Shown: piece by piece, positions 35,474-45,827 of the stretch
Layout: every line of letters starts with the position of its first letter
How positions within the stretch are numbered: position 1 is the first letter of the stretch
Assembly: GCA_052161645.1 (NCBI GenBank)
Contig: CP197414.1
DNA from: Laterigemmans sp052161645
GTDB taxonomy: Bacteria > Planctomycetota > Planctomycetia > Pirellulales > Pirellulaceae
DNA: 64,000 nucleotides
Strand: one strand, 5' to 3'
Notes under the pieces: model-generated
What the model was told of the DNA's origin: nothing
What the model saw: the letters and a program-made list of their open reading frames with translations, nothing else
Database searches by the model: none
Program-made: the position numbers and the translations under genes

Positions 35474-37693
35474 TTACTCGCCGCCGCCATCGTAAACGGG
35501 CGGTTGCCAATCTGCGGGCAACTTGCCCTGAGGCTTGACGCCGATCGCACCGACCGGAATCTCCGTCTCAGCTGCCGTACGCAGCGGCAGATCATCAGCC
35601 AAATGCATGATCTTAATATCTTTGAATTGCACCTTCATCGCCGGCCCCACGTGCACCTGCATCGCTAGCACCCCTTCCAACTTTCGCCCCGTCTCGTCCA
35701 GGTCGATCAAGTCAGCGGTCTGCACGCTATTAACCCAATGCTGATGATGGTTGCCAACAACCAACACGCGATAGCTATGCCAGCTTTCCGTATCAATTGC
35801 CTCCAACCCTGCATCTCCGCCAGCCAACTGCCCCACAATCCAAGGCTGGCCATCGCTGGCGACGATCACCCGCTCGCCACCGCGAGCTAATATCCGCCGC
35901 CCCCTTTCCTCATATAACATGCCGTTATAGTTCGGATGATTAGCGACGATATCACACTGATAGCCGGAGACGATGTCCAATCCCAACTCGGGACGCGATA
36001 CGCCCCGGTATTGGATACCACTGTTTCCTCCCGAGCTTATCTTGACTTCCATTCGCAAATCAAAATTACGAACGGTGGAACCAGTCCAAGTGATAAATTG
36101 GTTGGCGCTCAGACTACCATCGGTTTCCCCAGTCAAAGCTCCATCCTCAACCGACCAGAGCGACTTATCACCCTGCCAACCATTCAAGTTGCGACCATTA
36201 AACAGCCGCACAAAACCATCCGCTCCAGGTCGCTGGGTAACCGCGGCCGCGGCTTCCGGATACGGCTCAGTCGAAGTCTGAAACTTGCCTTCCAACGGTC
36301 CCAGCGGCCCGCCCAACTTCTCCACGATCGTCGTCGTCCGCCCACGCAGTTGATTCAACGTCTCCGCGTAAGCAGGCTCGCTGGCCAAATTCACCAACTC
36401 ATCCGGGTCGCTTTGCAAATCATAGAGAAACTCATAATTCTCATGATCAAAATAACGCGCGTACTTATACCGTTTAGTCCGCACTCCCTCCCAAGCCGGT
36501 ATGCGGTTGCGAACGGCAAAGTGTTCGTGAAATGTCTCGCTGCGCCAATCCATCGGCTCCTCTCCGACAACAATCGGCTGCAAACTGCGCCCTTGATATT
36601 GCTCCGGAACCGGCACGCCAGCCCAATCAAGAAAAGTCGCCGGCAAATCCAAGTTCAACGCCAACGCATCAACCACTTTGCCCCGCTGCGATTCTTCAAC
36701 ACGCGGATCAGCGATGATCAACGGAACCCGCAGCGACTCTTCAAAATGCGACCACTTACCCGCTAATCCACGGTTCGCCATGTGATAACCATTGTCGGCG
36801 GAATAAACGATGATCGTGTTCTCAGCGAATCCCGCTTGCCTTAAAGCCGATTGCAAGCGACCAATCGCGTTATCGATCCCGCTCACCATCCGCAGATAAG
36901 CACGCATGTTCGTTTGGTACTTTTCGTCGCTATTCCAACGCCAAAAATAACGCTCACGATTAATCGTCGTTTGCAGGAAACTGGGCAGCCCGGCAAAGAT
37001 GCTCTCGTCGCTCAACCGCGGTGCCGGCATCTCCATATCGCCGTACAACTCACCCGCACTCTGCGGCCAAGCAAAATGCAAACCGGGCCGGCGGTCACCA
37101 TCCTCAGCGTGACATGAATTCAACCACAGATTTAACGCAAAGGGTTGCTCACCCCGGTTCCCTTCAATAAACGAAATCCCCCGATCAAAGATTAAATCGG
37201 TTTCATGTCGGAGACTACCATCCGCCTGAGGCTTATAAAAAGGCGTGCGGAAAATGGCTTCGTACTCATCAAAATGGTCCGCCGGTCGATAGCCCGCTGG
37301 CATCTTCGCGTGCCACTTGCCAAATTGCCCCGTCCGATAACCAGCCTCTCTTAGCAAATCCGTGTACAACGTCTCCGCCACTTCCGCGCGAGTCACATCG
37401 GGGGCCGCTGGCGTTCCATAACTCCGACCAGTCAATCCCGTCAGGATGGTCGTCCGACTAACCCAACAAATCGACTGACTGACAAAAGCGTTCTCAAAAC
37501 GCACGCCGCGTCGAGCCAAAGCGTCAATCTCCGGAGTCTCCACAAACGGATGCCCATAACAACCCAATGTGTCAACCGTCTGATCATCCGCAAAAATAAA
37601 AATGATGTTCGGTCGCTCTGCGGCAAACGCATCGCCAGCTAGCATCACCGACATCACCAAACATGCCGCCAAACTCATCGCCAGTCGAATCAT
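35474..37693 (-). CDS. Exported sulfatase with C-terminal DUF1080 domain
   Basis: I start at 37693 (739 aa), giving a signal peptide MIRLAMSLAACLVMSVMLAG ending near AFA. The sulfatase core shows NIIFIFADDQ (30-38) and GKWHAKM, and the late HDDXX metal residues as YSADNGYH. The formylglycine motif reads C76-W-V-S-R instead of CxPSR or CxASR, so processing is uncertain. The C-terminal DUF1080 domain begins near residue 510 (FVRLFNGRNLNGWQG) and includes the SGIQYRG core; this fold is linked to glycoside processing. It would desulfate and perhaps process a polysaccharide outside the membrane. It is the last gene of the sulfatase run. Confidence 0.88.
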   Translation of the reverse strand: MIRLAMSLAACLVMSVMLAGDAFAAERPNIIFIFADDQTVDTLGCYGHPFVETPEIDALARRGVRFENAFVSQSICWVSRTTILTGLTGRSYGTPAAPDVTRAEVAETLYTDLLREAGYRTGQFGKWHAKMPAGYRPADHFDEYEAIFRTPFYKPQADGSLRHETDLIFDRGISFIEGNRGEQPFALNLWLNSCHAEDGDRRPGLHFAWPQSAGELYGDMEMPAPRLSDESIFAGLPSFLQTTINRERYFWRWNSDEKYQTNMRAYLRMVSGIDNAIGRLQSALRQAGFAENTIIVYSADNGYHMANRGLAGKWSHFEESLRVPLIIADPRVEESQRGKVVDALALNLDLPATFLDWAGVPVPEQYQGRSLQPIVVGEEPMDWRSETFHEHFAVRNRIPAWEGVRTKRYKYARYFDHENYEFLYDLQSDPDELVNLASEPAYAETLNQLRGRTTTIVEKLGGPLGPLEGKFQTSTEPYPEAAAAVTQRPGADGFVRLFNGRNLNGWQGDKSLWSVEDGALTGETDGSLSANQFITWTGSTVRNFDLRMEVKISSGGNSGIQYRGVSRPELGLDIVSGYQCDIVANHPNYNGMLYEERGRRILARGGERVIVASDGQPWIVGQLAGGDAGLEAIDTESWHSYRVLVVGNHHQHWVNSVQTADLIDLDETGRKLEGVLAMQVHVGPAMKVQFKDIKIMHLADDLPLRTAAETEIPVGAIGVKPQGKLPADWQPPVYDGGGE

Positions 37694-37748
37694 AAGAAAA
37701 AATCTAATCAATCGTGTGAAAAAACAACATGATGAAACCCAATCCCGA

Positions 37749-39248
37749 TCATCTGAATCCCGCATCCCACAACTCCCAAGGATCATCCAGGCGAATCATC
37801 TCATTCCGCAGCAGCCCCTCCAGCTCAGCTAACTTGTCAACATACCTCGGATCTCCGGCCAGATTCACCTGCTCCTCGGTCGGCTGAATCCCAGTCATCC
37901 GCTTTACCCCATCGGCATGGTGTTCAATCAAAAATTCATGAGGGTTCTCTTTTAAATTAAACAGCTGAGTTTCCCGCGTCTTGCCATCCAGCACGTCGTA
38001 CTTGATCAGCTTCCAATCTCCACTTCTCAGCGACCGCATCCCCGGCTTGGTGCCTCCACAATAGACACCATACAACACGTCGCGAACGGTTTGCTGCTGA
38101 CCAAAAAGCACTGGCCGAAAGCTAATCCCCTCGTTTGTGCTCGGCACCTCGATGCCAGCTAAATCACAAAGAGTCGCCAGCACATCGAGCAAATAAATAT
38201 TCCCCTCCACGCGACTGCCTGGCTTTATCCCAGGGCCTCGCACGATAAACGGTACCCGCCATGTATGCTCATAGAGATTCTGCTTTCCCTGCAAACCATG
38301 CCGGCCGATCGCCATCCCGTGATCCGCTGTGTAGACGACATAGGTGTTCTCCAACTCACCCATTGCTTCCAGTTTGCTTAAGACTCTGCCAATTTGCTTG
38401 TCAATATTTTCACTACAAGCCATTTGGCGTCCCCATTCATTGCGAATCGTTCGCTCGTCGCGCCTGCGCCAAACACCACTCACGGCAACCTCATCGCGGA
38501 GCTTGGGATGCCCGTGTGGGAACGGGTGCTTGGGAAGATAATTGATTGGCAAAGCAGGCTGACGGGGATTCGACGGCGGCGGCTGCTCCCGATTCGTATG
38601 ATTGACCGCGCCATATTTTTCCAACAGCTCGGGCGTCCCGTCGCGAGTATCATGCGGATGGGAAAATCCGAAATAAATCAAAAACGGTTTCGCTTCACCA
38701 CTTTGCTCACGCTGTCCCAAATAGTCCAGCACGCGATCGCCGTGCCAGGCGCTGCCCGTCTCGGCGGTACCACCCCGTTTGGTCGCATCGTGCCGCACCG
38801 CAAACAGTCTGTTAGCCGCTTCGTAACTGTTGCCCTGCTTGCAAGTCCGCATCGTGGCATAACCAGCACGTCCAAACACCGCGGGTATCGTCTTCTCGGC
38901 CAAATCGGGTGGGCACAACGACTTCTCCTTAGCTTGCGGCGAGCCTGGCAAATGCCACACCGTTCGCCCACTCATGATCATCTGTCGCGACGGCAAACAG
39001 ACTGCCCCGATGTGCGCGCCCATGTGGTAAGCCCGATCAAACACCATCCCCTCGCGGGCCAAACGATCGATCTGTGGTGTCTCCAAGGGCGAGCTTGAAT
39101 TATAAACTCGCAAATCGAATGGCGATTGATCATCCGCCAAAATGAACAGGATGTTGGGGCGCCGCGGCTCATCGGCGACGACCACACTCGCTACAAAGCT
39201 GGCTCCCAAACACAAACAAAATCCCAACAACCGATCTGTAAACGTCAT
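37749..39248 (-). CDS. Exported sulfatase
   Basis: The start is the ATG at 39248, which overlaps the stop of the upstream sulfatase by four bases. A longer open frame reading from 39668 gives a non-homologous extension and is ignored. The 499-residue protein has a signal peptide ending near VVVADEP. The metal-binding pair ADD is at 39-40 and the formylglycine motif C84-L-P-S-R is canonical. Later metal residues appear in YTADHGMAIGRHG. It belongs to sulfatase family S1, and cleaves sulfate esters after Cys is converted to formylglycine. Confidence 0.92.
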   Translation of the reverse strand: MTFTDRLLGFCLCLGASFVASVVVADEPRRPNILFILADDQSPFDLRVYNSSSPLETPQIDRLAREGMVFDRAYHMGAHIGAVCLPSRQMIMSGRTVWHLPGSPQAKEKSLCPPDLAEKTIPAVFGRAGYATMRTCKQGNSYEAANRLFAVRHDATKRGGTAETGSAWHGDRVLDYLGQREQSGEAKPFLIYFGFSHPHDTRDGTPELLEKYGAVNHTNREQPPPSNPRQPALPINYLPKHPFPHGHPKLRDEVAVSGVWRRRDERTIRNEWGRQMACSENIDKQIGRVLSKLEAMGELENTYVVYTADHGMAIGRHGLQGKQNLYEHTWRVPFIVRGPGIKPGSRVEGNIYLLDVLATLCDLAGIEVPSTNEGISFRPVLFGQQQTVRDVLYGVYCGGTKPGMRSLRSGDWKLIKYDVLDGKTRETQLFNLKENPHEFLIEHHADGVKRMTGIQPTEEQVNLAGDPRYVDKLAELEGLLRNEMIRLDDPWELWDAGFR

Positions 39249-41086
39249 GGTAATTTTCTGACTACTGTGTAATAGGCACCCACTTCGTGCCCATCGGAAT
39301 CGATGAAAACGGGAGCCAACTGATAAGAACCTGGCGCTAACTTGGCGGTGAAATTGATCGCCACATCGTGCTCCCCAACTGGTTTCGTTGCCAATGTCTC
39401 GCCGTCGACTCGCAATGCCGCTTGGACAGCCGCAATCGACACACCGGGGTGCGTGCGAAAAGCTCGCGAGGCACCCGGCACCTGCTCTCCCGCCGCCAGG
39501 CCGGCGGTAATCGGCACATTCACTTCCTCTGGCCAACGCCGGAGGCTGAATTCGTAACGCCCCGGGGTCAACACCCGCACCGCCCAATGTCCTCGGTGTT
39601 TGGAGGTCGCCCCGTCGGCACGCTTTCCCTGATAGCCGTTCGCCCGGCGAATATGCTGTTGATTCCAAGGTGGCAGCGCCTCTTGGATCCAGTCGTGCCC
39701 CGTCAGGCTGACCAGCGGATGATCGGCGTGCCCCAAATAGATTTCCGTCGTCTCCGCAAAAGTCGGCTGCAACTCATCCCACCAGCGATCATAAAAATCC
39801 CGCATCTTAGCCGCTTGCTCGGGATACGTTTCAATCACGTTCGTCTGCTGGCCAGGATCCTGTGTAATGTCATACAGTTCTTTTCCATTGATCAGCCGCC
39901 ATTGTGCCGACATCACGGCTGTCTGTTTCCACTTGATCGGATCACGCACCCGCTGTGAATCTGTCACCAACATTCGATCCACCGGCCAGTCCTCCTCACC
40001 AGCGACCGGATCCAACAACCGCCGCAACGAGATGCCGTCAAACCGCAAGTTGGCCGGTGGTTGCGTGCCAGTGACGTCCAATAACGTCGGTACGACATCG
40101 ACCGCGTGACACAATTGGTCGCTGTGATGCTGCCGGTCCCAGCCTCCCGCCGGCCAGTGGGCAATAAACGGCACGCGATGCCCACCTTCATACTCGCTCC
40201 CCTTGCTACCTCGCATCCCAGCGTTAAAGATTTTCGCTCCGCTGGCGGTACCATTATCTGTGCTGAAAATGAAAATCGTGTTTTCGTCAATCTCCAGGTC
40301 ACGCAACAACTGTCGCGTGGCTCCCACGTTGTCATCGATGTTGGTGATCATGCCAAAAAAGGCCGCCGTCGCATCCGGCAAATCGGGATACATCTGCTGA
40401 TACTTTTCCGGCGCATGCAACGGACCATGCGGTGCGTTCAGAGCGATATAGGCAAAAAACGGTTTCGCTTGCTCTGCCTGCTGGCGGATAAAACGTTGGG
40501 CTTCCGCGAAAAACACATCCGTGCAAAATCCTGATGCGGCGACCACCTCGCCGTTGTGATAATAGTGCCCGTCGAAATAAGCGTTGTCCCACAAATCGGG
40601 TGTCTGCCCCACGCCACCGCCGCCGTGCCGATAAACCTCCGTAAATCCACGATCTTCCGCCCGATAAGGATAGTTGTCACCCAAGTGCCATTTGCCAAAA
40701 TGCCCCGTCGCATACCCAGCATCCAGCAACAGTTGAGCCAGCGTCACTTCGTTCTCTCGCAGCATGGAACGACCGTTAACGGTGTGCCACACACCGGTGC
40801 GATCAGTCCAATGCCCAGTCAACAAGGCGGCTCGCGTCGGCGAACATGTCGGAGCCACGTGGTAATCAGTTAATTGCGAAGACTCAGCCGCCAACGCATC
40901 AAGATGCGGCGTCTTGATGACTGGATTACCCGTGTGCCCCAGATCACCGTACCCCTGATCGTCGGTTAGCACCAACACGATGTTGGGACGCGAATCGGCC
41001 CACGTCTGCCCACCAAACGCTGGCAACAAAACCAGCAACCCCAGCAACCCCAGCACAGGCAAACCGCGAAACTTGTAATCACACAC
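39245..41086 (-). CDS. Exported arylsulfatase-like enzyme with C-terminal extension
   Basis: The 613-residue protein uses a GTG start. A signal peptide spans about residues 1-30 (hydrophobic LGLLGLLVLL). DDQGYGDLG at 42-50 and C81-S-P-T-R are canonical. GKWHLGD and FSTDNGT follow. Residues from about 440 on form a beta-rich extension (GRYEFSLRRWPEEVN...) that could bind substrate or stabilise the fold. Overlap ATGA with the following gene supports coupled translation. Confidence 0.92.
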   Translation of the reverse strand: MCDYKFRGLPVLGLLGLLVLLPAFGGQTWADSRPNIVLVLTDDQGYGDLGHTGNPVIKTPHLDALAAESSQLTDYHVAPTCSPTRAALLTGHWTDRTGVWHTVNGRSMLRENEVTLAQLLLDAGYATGHFGKWHLGDNYPYRAEDRGFTEVYRHGGGGVGQTPDLWDNAYFDGHYYHNGEVVAASGFCTDVFFAEAQRFIRQQAEQAKPFFAYIALNAPHGPLHAPEKYQQMYPDLPDATAAFFGMITNIDDNVGATRQLLRDLEIDENTIFIFSTDNGTASGAKIFNAGMRGSKGSEYEGGHRVPFIAHWPAGGWDRQHHSDQLCHAVDVVPTLLDVTGTQPPANLRFDGISLRRLLDPVAGEEDWPVDRMLVTDSQRVRDPIKWKQTAVMSAQWRLINGKELYDITQDPGQQTNVIETYPEQAAKMRDFYDRWWDELQPTFAETTEIYLGHADHPLVSLTGHDWIQEALPPWNQQHIRRANGYQGKRADGATSKHRGHWAVRVLTPGRYEFSLRRWPEEVNVPITAGLAAGEQVPGASRAFRTHPGVSIAAVQAALRVDGETLATKPVGEHDVAINFTAKLAPGSYQLAPVFIDSDGHEVGAYYTVVRKLP

Positions 41087-41127
41087 TGAGCCACTTCCTT
41101 CATCGCGTTGTTTAAAACTCGTTATGA

Positions 41128-42552
41128 CTATTCTGACAACGGAATTGCCAGCATATCGACGTGAGGCTCGATGTCGGCCTTGTGATCTTCAATCATCTTC
41201 AGCAACCGAGCCACGATCTCTGGATGCTGCTCAGCAACGTCGTAAGCTTCCGAAATATCCCGCTCCAAATGATACAACTCAGGTTTTCCAGGAGGCTCGG
41301 CTCGCCCATAATTGACCGGCTGACGCATCTTTACATGTAACTTCCAAGGCCCCGACCGGACCGCATGCAACTCGCCCCGCGTCCAGTAGAAAAACTCCTC
41401 CCGCGGGCCCGCCCCATCGCCTTGCGACCCTGCTTCGCCTAGCAACACAGGGCTCAAATCGTAGGAGTCCAACTTGCGATCCGTCGGCACGCTCGTTCCC
41501 GTCAAGTTGGCAATGGTCGCCATCAAGTCCATTGTCGACCCAAGCTCATGGACCGTTGCCGGCTGAATTTTCCCAGGCCACCAAAAAAGAGTCGGCACTC
41601 GCTGGCCTCCTTCAAAGGTTGTCCCCTTGCCCGCTCGCAACGCTCCGGCCGAACCTCCGTGAGTTTGAAAAGTTAGCCATGGCCCGTTGTCCGACGAAAA
41701 AACAACCATCGTGTTTTCCGCCAGCTCCAACTCTCGCAAAGTATCCAACACTTGGCCCACACTCCAATCAATCTCCTCAATGACATCGCCATACAACCCG
41801 CGCAACGATGTGCCCCGAAATGCTTCAGAGACAAACAACGGAATGTGCGGCATCGAATGCGGCAAGTAAACAAAGAACGGTTCATCCCGATGCGCTCGGA
41901 TGTAATCCACCGCCGCTTCGGTATAACGCCTGGTAATCGTGTTTTGATCCGCGGGACGCTCGATGATCTCTTCGTCACGCATTAAGGGGACGTTATAGTT
42001 GGCAATGTTGGGATAGAAGTTTGGATCCTTCACCACGGCCCCGCGATAATTTGGCCCCCCCTTGGCATCCATGTCGTTGGAATAGGGAATCCCAAAATAG
42101 GTGTCGAAGCCTTGCGACGTCGGCAAGTATTTTGGCAGGTGCCCGAGGTGCCATTTGCCAAATGCGGCGGTCGCATAATTTTTTTGCTTCAGCAGCTCGG
42201 CCAAGGTGACTTCCTCCTCCGGCAATCCACCTCCCGAATTGGGAAACAGCACCACTCGCTTGCTGCTCGTCATCCCATTGCGGATCGGATACCGACCAGT
42301 CAGCAATCCAGCTCGACTGGGCGTGCAGACCGGTGCCGCCACGTAAAACTGAGTCCACTTTTGCCCCTCCGCAGCCATCCGGTCCAAGTTGGGCGTATCA
42401 ATGGTTGGATTGCCAAAACAGCCCAAATCACCCCAGCCAAGATCGTCGCAAAAAATTACCACGATATTGGGCAACCGATCGGCTGCTTGCGAACATTGCG
42501 TCGATAGTACGGTCAGCCAGCAAACCAGAAACAAAACGGCGGGGCGTATCAT
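41128..42552 (-). CDS. Exported sulfatase
   Basis: Start at the ATG at 42552 (474 aa) gives a signal peptide ending near TQCSQA. Canonical C76-T-P-S-R, with CDDLGWGDLG at 35-44. GKWHLGH, HSMPHIPLF and SSDNGPW are as in arylsulfatases. The C-terminal domain is short. It is 41 bases upstream of the previous gene (on the minus strand), so probably co-transcribed. Confidence 0.93.
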   Translation of the reverse strand: MIRPAVLFLVCWLTVLSTQCSQAADRLPNIVVIFCDDLGWGDLGCFGNPTIDTPNLDRMAAEGQKWTQFYVAAPVCTPSRAGLLTGRYPIRNGMTSSKRVVLFPNSGGGLPEEEVTLAELLKQKNYATAAFGKWHLGHLPKYLPTSQGFDTYFGIPYSNDMDAKGGPNYRGAVVKDPNFYPNIANYNVPLMRDEEIIERPADQNTITRRYTEAAVDYIRAHRDEPFFVYLPHSMPHIPLFVSEAFRGTSLRGLYGDVIEEIDWSVGQVLDTLRELELAENTMVVFSSDNGPWLTFQTHGGSAGALRAGKGTTFEGGQRVPTLFWWPGKIQPATVHELGSTMDLMATIANLTGTSVPTDRKLDSYDLSPVLLGEAGSQGDGAGPREEFFYWTRGELHAVRSGPWKLHVKMRQPVNYGRAEPPGKPELYHLERDISEAYDVAEQHPEIVARLLKMIEDHKADIEPHVDMLAIPLSE

Positions 42553-42621
42553 CGCATTCACTTTCAAAGAGAGACAAACTGGGGTGGGCTTAAAAGGCGA
42601 CGCTGAAACACCGCTCGTTCA

Positions 42622-44172
42622 TTAACGAATTTTCTCGTCCGGCAACTCGGACTTGATCCCCTCGTCGAGCGGCATTTTATCAGTCTCGGGAGTCAGACCA
42701 ACGTCGGCCATGACTTGCACCAACTCCGCTCGCATCATCGCCACCACGTCAGCATACTTTGGATTGTTGACCAGATTGTAACGTTCTTCGGGATCAAATT
42801 CGATGTTATACAACTCGGCCATGTGACGATCGGGACTACCATCACCATGGGGTGAACGAGAATACTTCCAATTGTCGGTCCGCACACTTCTCACATTGGG
42901 CGTGTAAGGAAACTGCTTTTCGTAGTTGTAATAATACAACCAAGATTTTCGCCAATGGTCGTCTCCCTGTTGCACCAAATCTTTCCACGACTTGCCGTGA
43001 ATATTCTCCAGTGGCGGCACCCCGCATAACTCCAGCAAACTCGGTGCGATGTCTACAGTCAGCACCTGCTCTTCAACCACCTTGGGTTGATCAATGGGGG
43101 TTAGCTGCGGAAACCGCACCACTTGAACAATGCGAATACTTGGCTCGTGCGCCGTCCGCTTATCGACCATGCCGTGTTCGCCGTTCAAGATGCCATTGTC
43201 GCTCAGCAGCACGATGATGGTGTTGTCCAATTCACCGCGTTCTTTCAACAACTCGTACAATTGCCCGACGCTGTCATCGACCGACTGCAAAGTCCCCCAG
43301 TACGCCCGCGTCATGGCCTCGAAATCCGCCACCGCTTCGGGAGAATCATCGGGGAATGACTTCCGCCAATCAAACAGCGGCCCGTAGATACCATGCCACG
43401 TCCTTAGCCGCTGTTCGATCCAGTTCGGCTTGTCGTCCAGCATGAAAGCGGTCTCCGGATATGGGATCCGCACCGCATCAAACGAATGCTCGTACTTTGG
43501 TTCCGGAAAATAAAAGCTGTGCGGGGCCTTATGACCGATCATCAGACACCAGGGCTGATCTCCTCGCTTACGGCCCAACCACTGCTCGGCCATCTCGGTT
43601 ACCACGTTCGTGTAATAACCTTTAACAACCTCACGTTTCTCGCCGTTAAAATTAAACTCGGTGTCAAAATATTTGCCCTGCCCTTTATGAGTGACAAACC
43701 AGTTGAACCCCGGGCGAGGTTCATCGTTGTTCTCACCCATGTGCCATTTGCCAATGTAGGCCGTGTCATACCCATTGGCTTGCAACACCATCGGAAAACT
43801 CTGCAAGTCCTCGGGATAATCAGTAAAGTTATCCACCACCCGGTGGGCATGCGCGTACAGCCCACTCAAGATGCTCGCCCGACTTGGTGAACAAAGCGAT
43901 GTCGTACAGAACGCATTTTTAAAATACACTCCCTCGCGACCCAGCCGATCCATATTTGGGGTTTTCAAGTGTTTGCTTCCACCGAGCCCAATCGCATCCC
44001 AACGCTGATCATCGGTCAGCATAAACAAGATGTTGGGGCGACGATCTTCCGCCTCCGCGACTTCTCCCAGCGCAAAGTAAACACAACACGCCACCACCAG
44101 CACGACCCACTTCAAGAACAAACCGCTGGGCAAAGCGGCTCCCCGTTTCCGAACAATCTTCAATAACTTCAT
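42622..44172 (-). CDS. Exported sulfatase
   Basis: The 516-residue protein has an N-terminal hydrophobic export segment (KWVVLVVACCVYFAL) and the canonical C94-S-P-S-R. TDDQRWD, GKWHMG, GHKAPHS and LSDNGI are family residues. The tail DPEERYNLVNNPKYADV is typical of exported glycan sulfatases of this group. Gap to the next downstream gene is 69 bases. Confidence 0.92.
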   Translation of the reverse strand: MKLLKIVRKRGAALPSGLFLKWVVLVVACCVYFALGEVAEAEDRRPNILFMLTDDQRWDAIGLGGSKHLKTPNMDRLGREGVYFKNAFCTTSLCSPSRASILSGLYAHAHRVVDNFTDYPEDLQSFPMVLQANGYDTAYIGKWHMGENNDEPRPGFNWFVTHKGQGKYFDTEFNFNGEKREVVKGYYTNVVTEMAEQWLGRKRGDQPWCLMIGHKAPHSFYFPEPKYEHSFDAVRIPYPETAFMLDDKPNWIEQRLRTWHGIYGPLFDWRKSFPDDSPEAVADFEAMTRAYWGTLQSVDDSVGQLYELLKERGELDNTIIVLLSDNGILNGEHGMVDKRTAHEPSIRIVQVVRFPQLTPIDQPKVVEEQVLTVDIAPSLLELCGVPPLENIHGKSWKDLVQQGDDHWRKSWLYYYNYEKQFPYTPNVRSVRTDNWKYSRSPHGDGSPDRHMAELYNIEFDPEERYNLVNNPKYADVVAMMRAELVQVMADVGLTPETDKMPLDEGIKSELPDEKIR

Positions 44173-44251
44173 CGCGGTTCTCTCTTAGGTTCTTTGCATC
44201 ACGAACGTGGGCGCCGCTGGGACTGAGCCCGACCTGCCACTCAACTAACCT

Positions 44252-44281
44252 TGATTTAATTCAATCTGATTTAATTCAACC
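44252..44281. repeat. 15-bp tandem repeat just after a sulfatase stop
   Basis: Two copies of TGATTTAATTCAATC (the second with 14 of 15 matches) abut the TAA at 44283-44285 of the next sulfatase gene. Confidence 0.9.
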
Positions 44282-44282
44282 C

Positions 44283-45800
44283 TTACTTAATCAACGCAAC
44301 CTCAACATCATTCGTCTGCTCCGGCCCCGGTGTCGTGCGACCGCGAGCGATTGCTAACTCCATCGCCTCTCGCATCTCCGCAGCTCGCTCGGGATACTGG
44401 GCAATCAGATTGTTGGTTTCCCCAGGATCGTCCGCCAAGTTATATAGCTGGAAAGCGGGTAAATCTTTCGACTTCGCTTCATTGGGGCGAGGAAAACTCC
44501 AGCCCCCCGACCCGGGGCAAAGTGCCAGTTTCCAAGCTCCGTCGCGGATCGCAAAGCTACCATTGATCGACTGGCTGACCAGACTTGTTCGCGGCGTACC
44601 AGTAGATTTACCTAACAGCGCGGAGAGAAAACTGACGCTGTCTTCACCGACATTCGCCGGCAACTCCACGGCGAACAGCTCTGCGAATGTTGCCATGAAA
44701 TCGAACTGGCCAATTAACTGATCTGAAACGCTTCCCGCCCGCACATGCCCTGGCCATCGCACAATAAATGGAACACGATGTCCTCCTTCGTACAGGTCGG
44801 CTTTGTGCCCCCGATAAATGTAACTCGGGTGATGCCCCGCCGCGATCAACTCTCCGATTTTCGCCTGAGGCGAACAGCCGTTATCGGTCGTGAAAATCAC
44901 CATGGTGTTGTCTGTCAAACCATGCTCCGCCAACGCCTCGAGCAGACGCCCAATGTCACCGTCGACTTGCCGAACAAAATCAGCGTACGCGTTGATGCCG
45001 CTGCTACCCTGCCATTGCTCCGTGGGCAAAATGGGCGTATGCGGCGCGGCTAAGGGCACGTAAGCGAAAAACGGCTGCCCTGTTTTTGCTCGCGAGGCAA
45101 TATATTCGATCGTGTGCTGCGTAATCCCCGGTTGCACGTCGATCGCTTCAAATTTCTCTCCGGCCGGTCCCGGACGGTGAAAAGCCTTTTCCACCGTCGC
45201 CACCTCCGTCGGCAAACGATCATTGATCCAGACATAGGGAAACATATCCAAGGAAGCGCTGATGCCGTAAAAATGGTCAAAGCCTCGGTCGACCGGTCCA
45301 GCCTGAATCGGTGCCCGGTAATCGACACGGGAAATGTCTTTGAAGGGACGCCCAAAGTTGCCGCGATCATCAGCAGTTTCCCCACCTTCCAATTGCCACT
45401 CCATGCCGAGGTGCCATTTGCCAATACAGGCGGTGTGGTAGCCTTGCTGTTGAAACAAGCCGCCCAGCGTCTGGCGATCTTCGGCAATTAACGGCTTGGA
45501 AAATCCTCCCAACACTCCCTGCTGCAATCGCGTTCGCCAATGATAACGTCCCGTCAACAAACTATACCGCGTCGGAGTGCAGACCCCCGAAGCTGTATGG
45601 GCATCAGTAAACCGCATCCCGCCTGCCGCTAAAGCATCAAGATGCGGTGTGGGAATCTTAGCTTCGGGATTGTACGCCCCCACATCGCCATATCCCATGT
45701 CATCGGCCAGCACGATGATCACGTTCGGTCGCTCGGCGGCGACACCCAGGCCACATCCGCTAACCAAAATAGCGGCGATCAGGCAAGTAATTTTTTTCAT
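44283..45800 (-). CDS. Exported sulfatase, possible lipoprotein
   Basis: I start at the ATG at 45800 (505 aa). The N-terminus MKKITCLIAAILVSGC has a lipobox-like VSGC, so it could be a lipoprotein, though SPase I cleavage after GVAA is also possible. The metal pair LADDMGYGD and the motif C74-T-P-T-R are canonical. GKWHLGMEWQ, VPLAAPHTPILP and FTTDNGC follow. The preceding downstream gap is 110 bases and contains the tandem repeat. Confidence 0.92.
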   Translation of the reverse strand: MKKITCLIAAILVSGCGLGVAAERPNVIIVLADDMGYGDVGAYNPEAKIPTPHLDALAAGGMRFTDAHTASGVCTPTRYSLLTGRYHWRTRLQQGVLGGFSKPLIAEDRQTLGGLFQQQGYHTACIGKWHLGMEWQLEGGETADDRGNFGRPFKDISRVDYRAPIQAGPVDRGFDHFYGISASLDMFPYVWINDRLPTEVATVEKAFHRPGPAGEKFEAIDVQPGITQHTIEYIASRAKTGQPFFAYVPLAAPHTPILPTEQWQGSSGINAYADFVRQVDGDIGRLLEALAEHGLTDNTMVIFTTDNGCSPQAKIGELIAAGHHPSYIYRGHKADLYEGGHRVPFIVRWPGHVRAGSVSDQLIGQFDFMATFAELFAVELPANVGEDSVSFLSALLGKSTGTPRTSLVSQSINGSFAIRDGAWKLALCPGSGGWSFPRPNEAKSKDLPAFQLYNLADDPGETNNLIAQYPERAAEMREAMELAIARGRTTPGPEQTNDVEVALIK

Positions 45801-45827
45801 ATTGTTTGATCTGCTCAAAAGTTCGCG

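Noticed and set aside
37749..39668. N-terminal extension of the sulfatase frame to 639 codons
   Set aside because: The first 140 residues are composition-biased without homology and overlap the neighbouring sulfatase; the start at 39248 gives a signal peptide.
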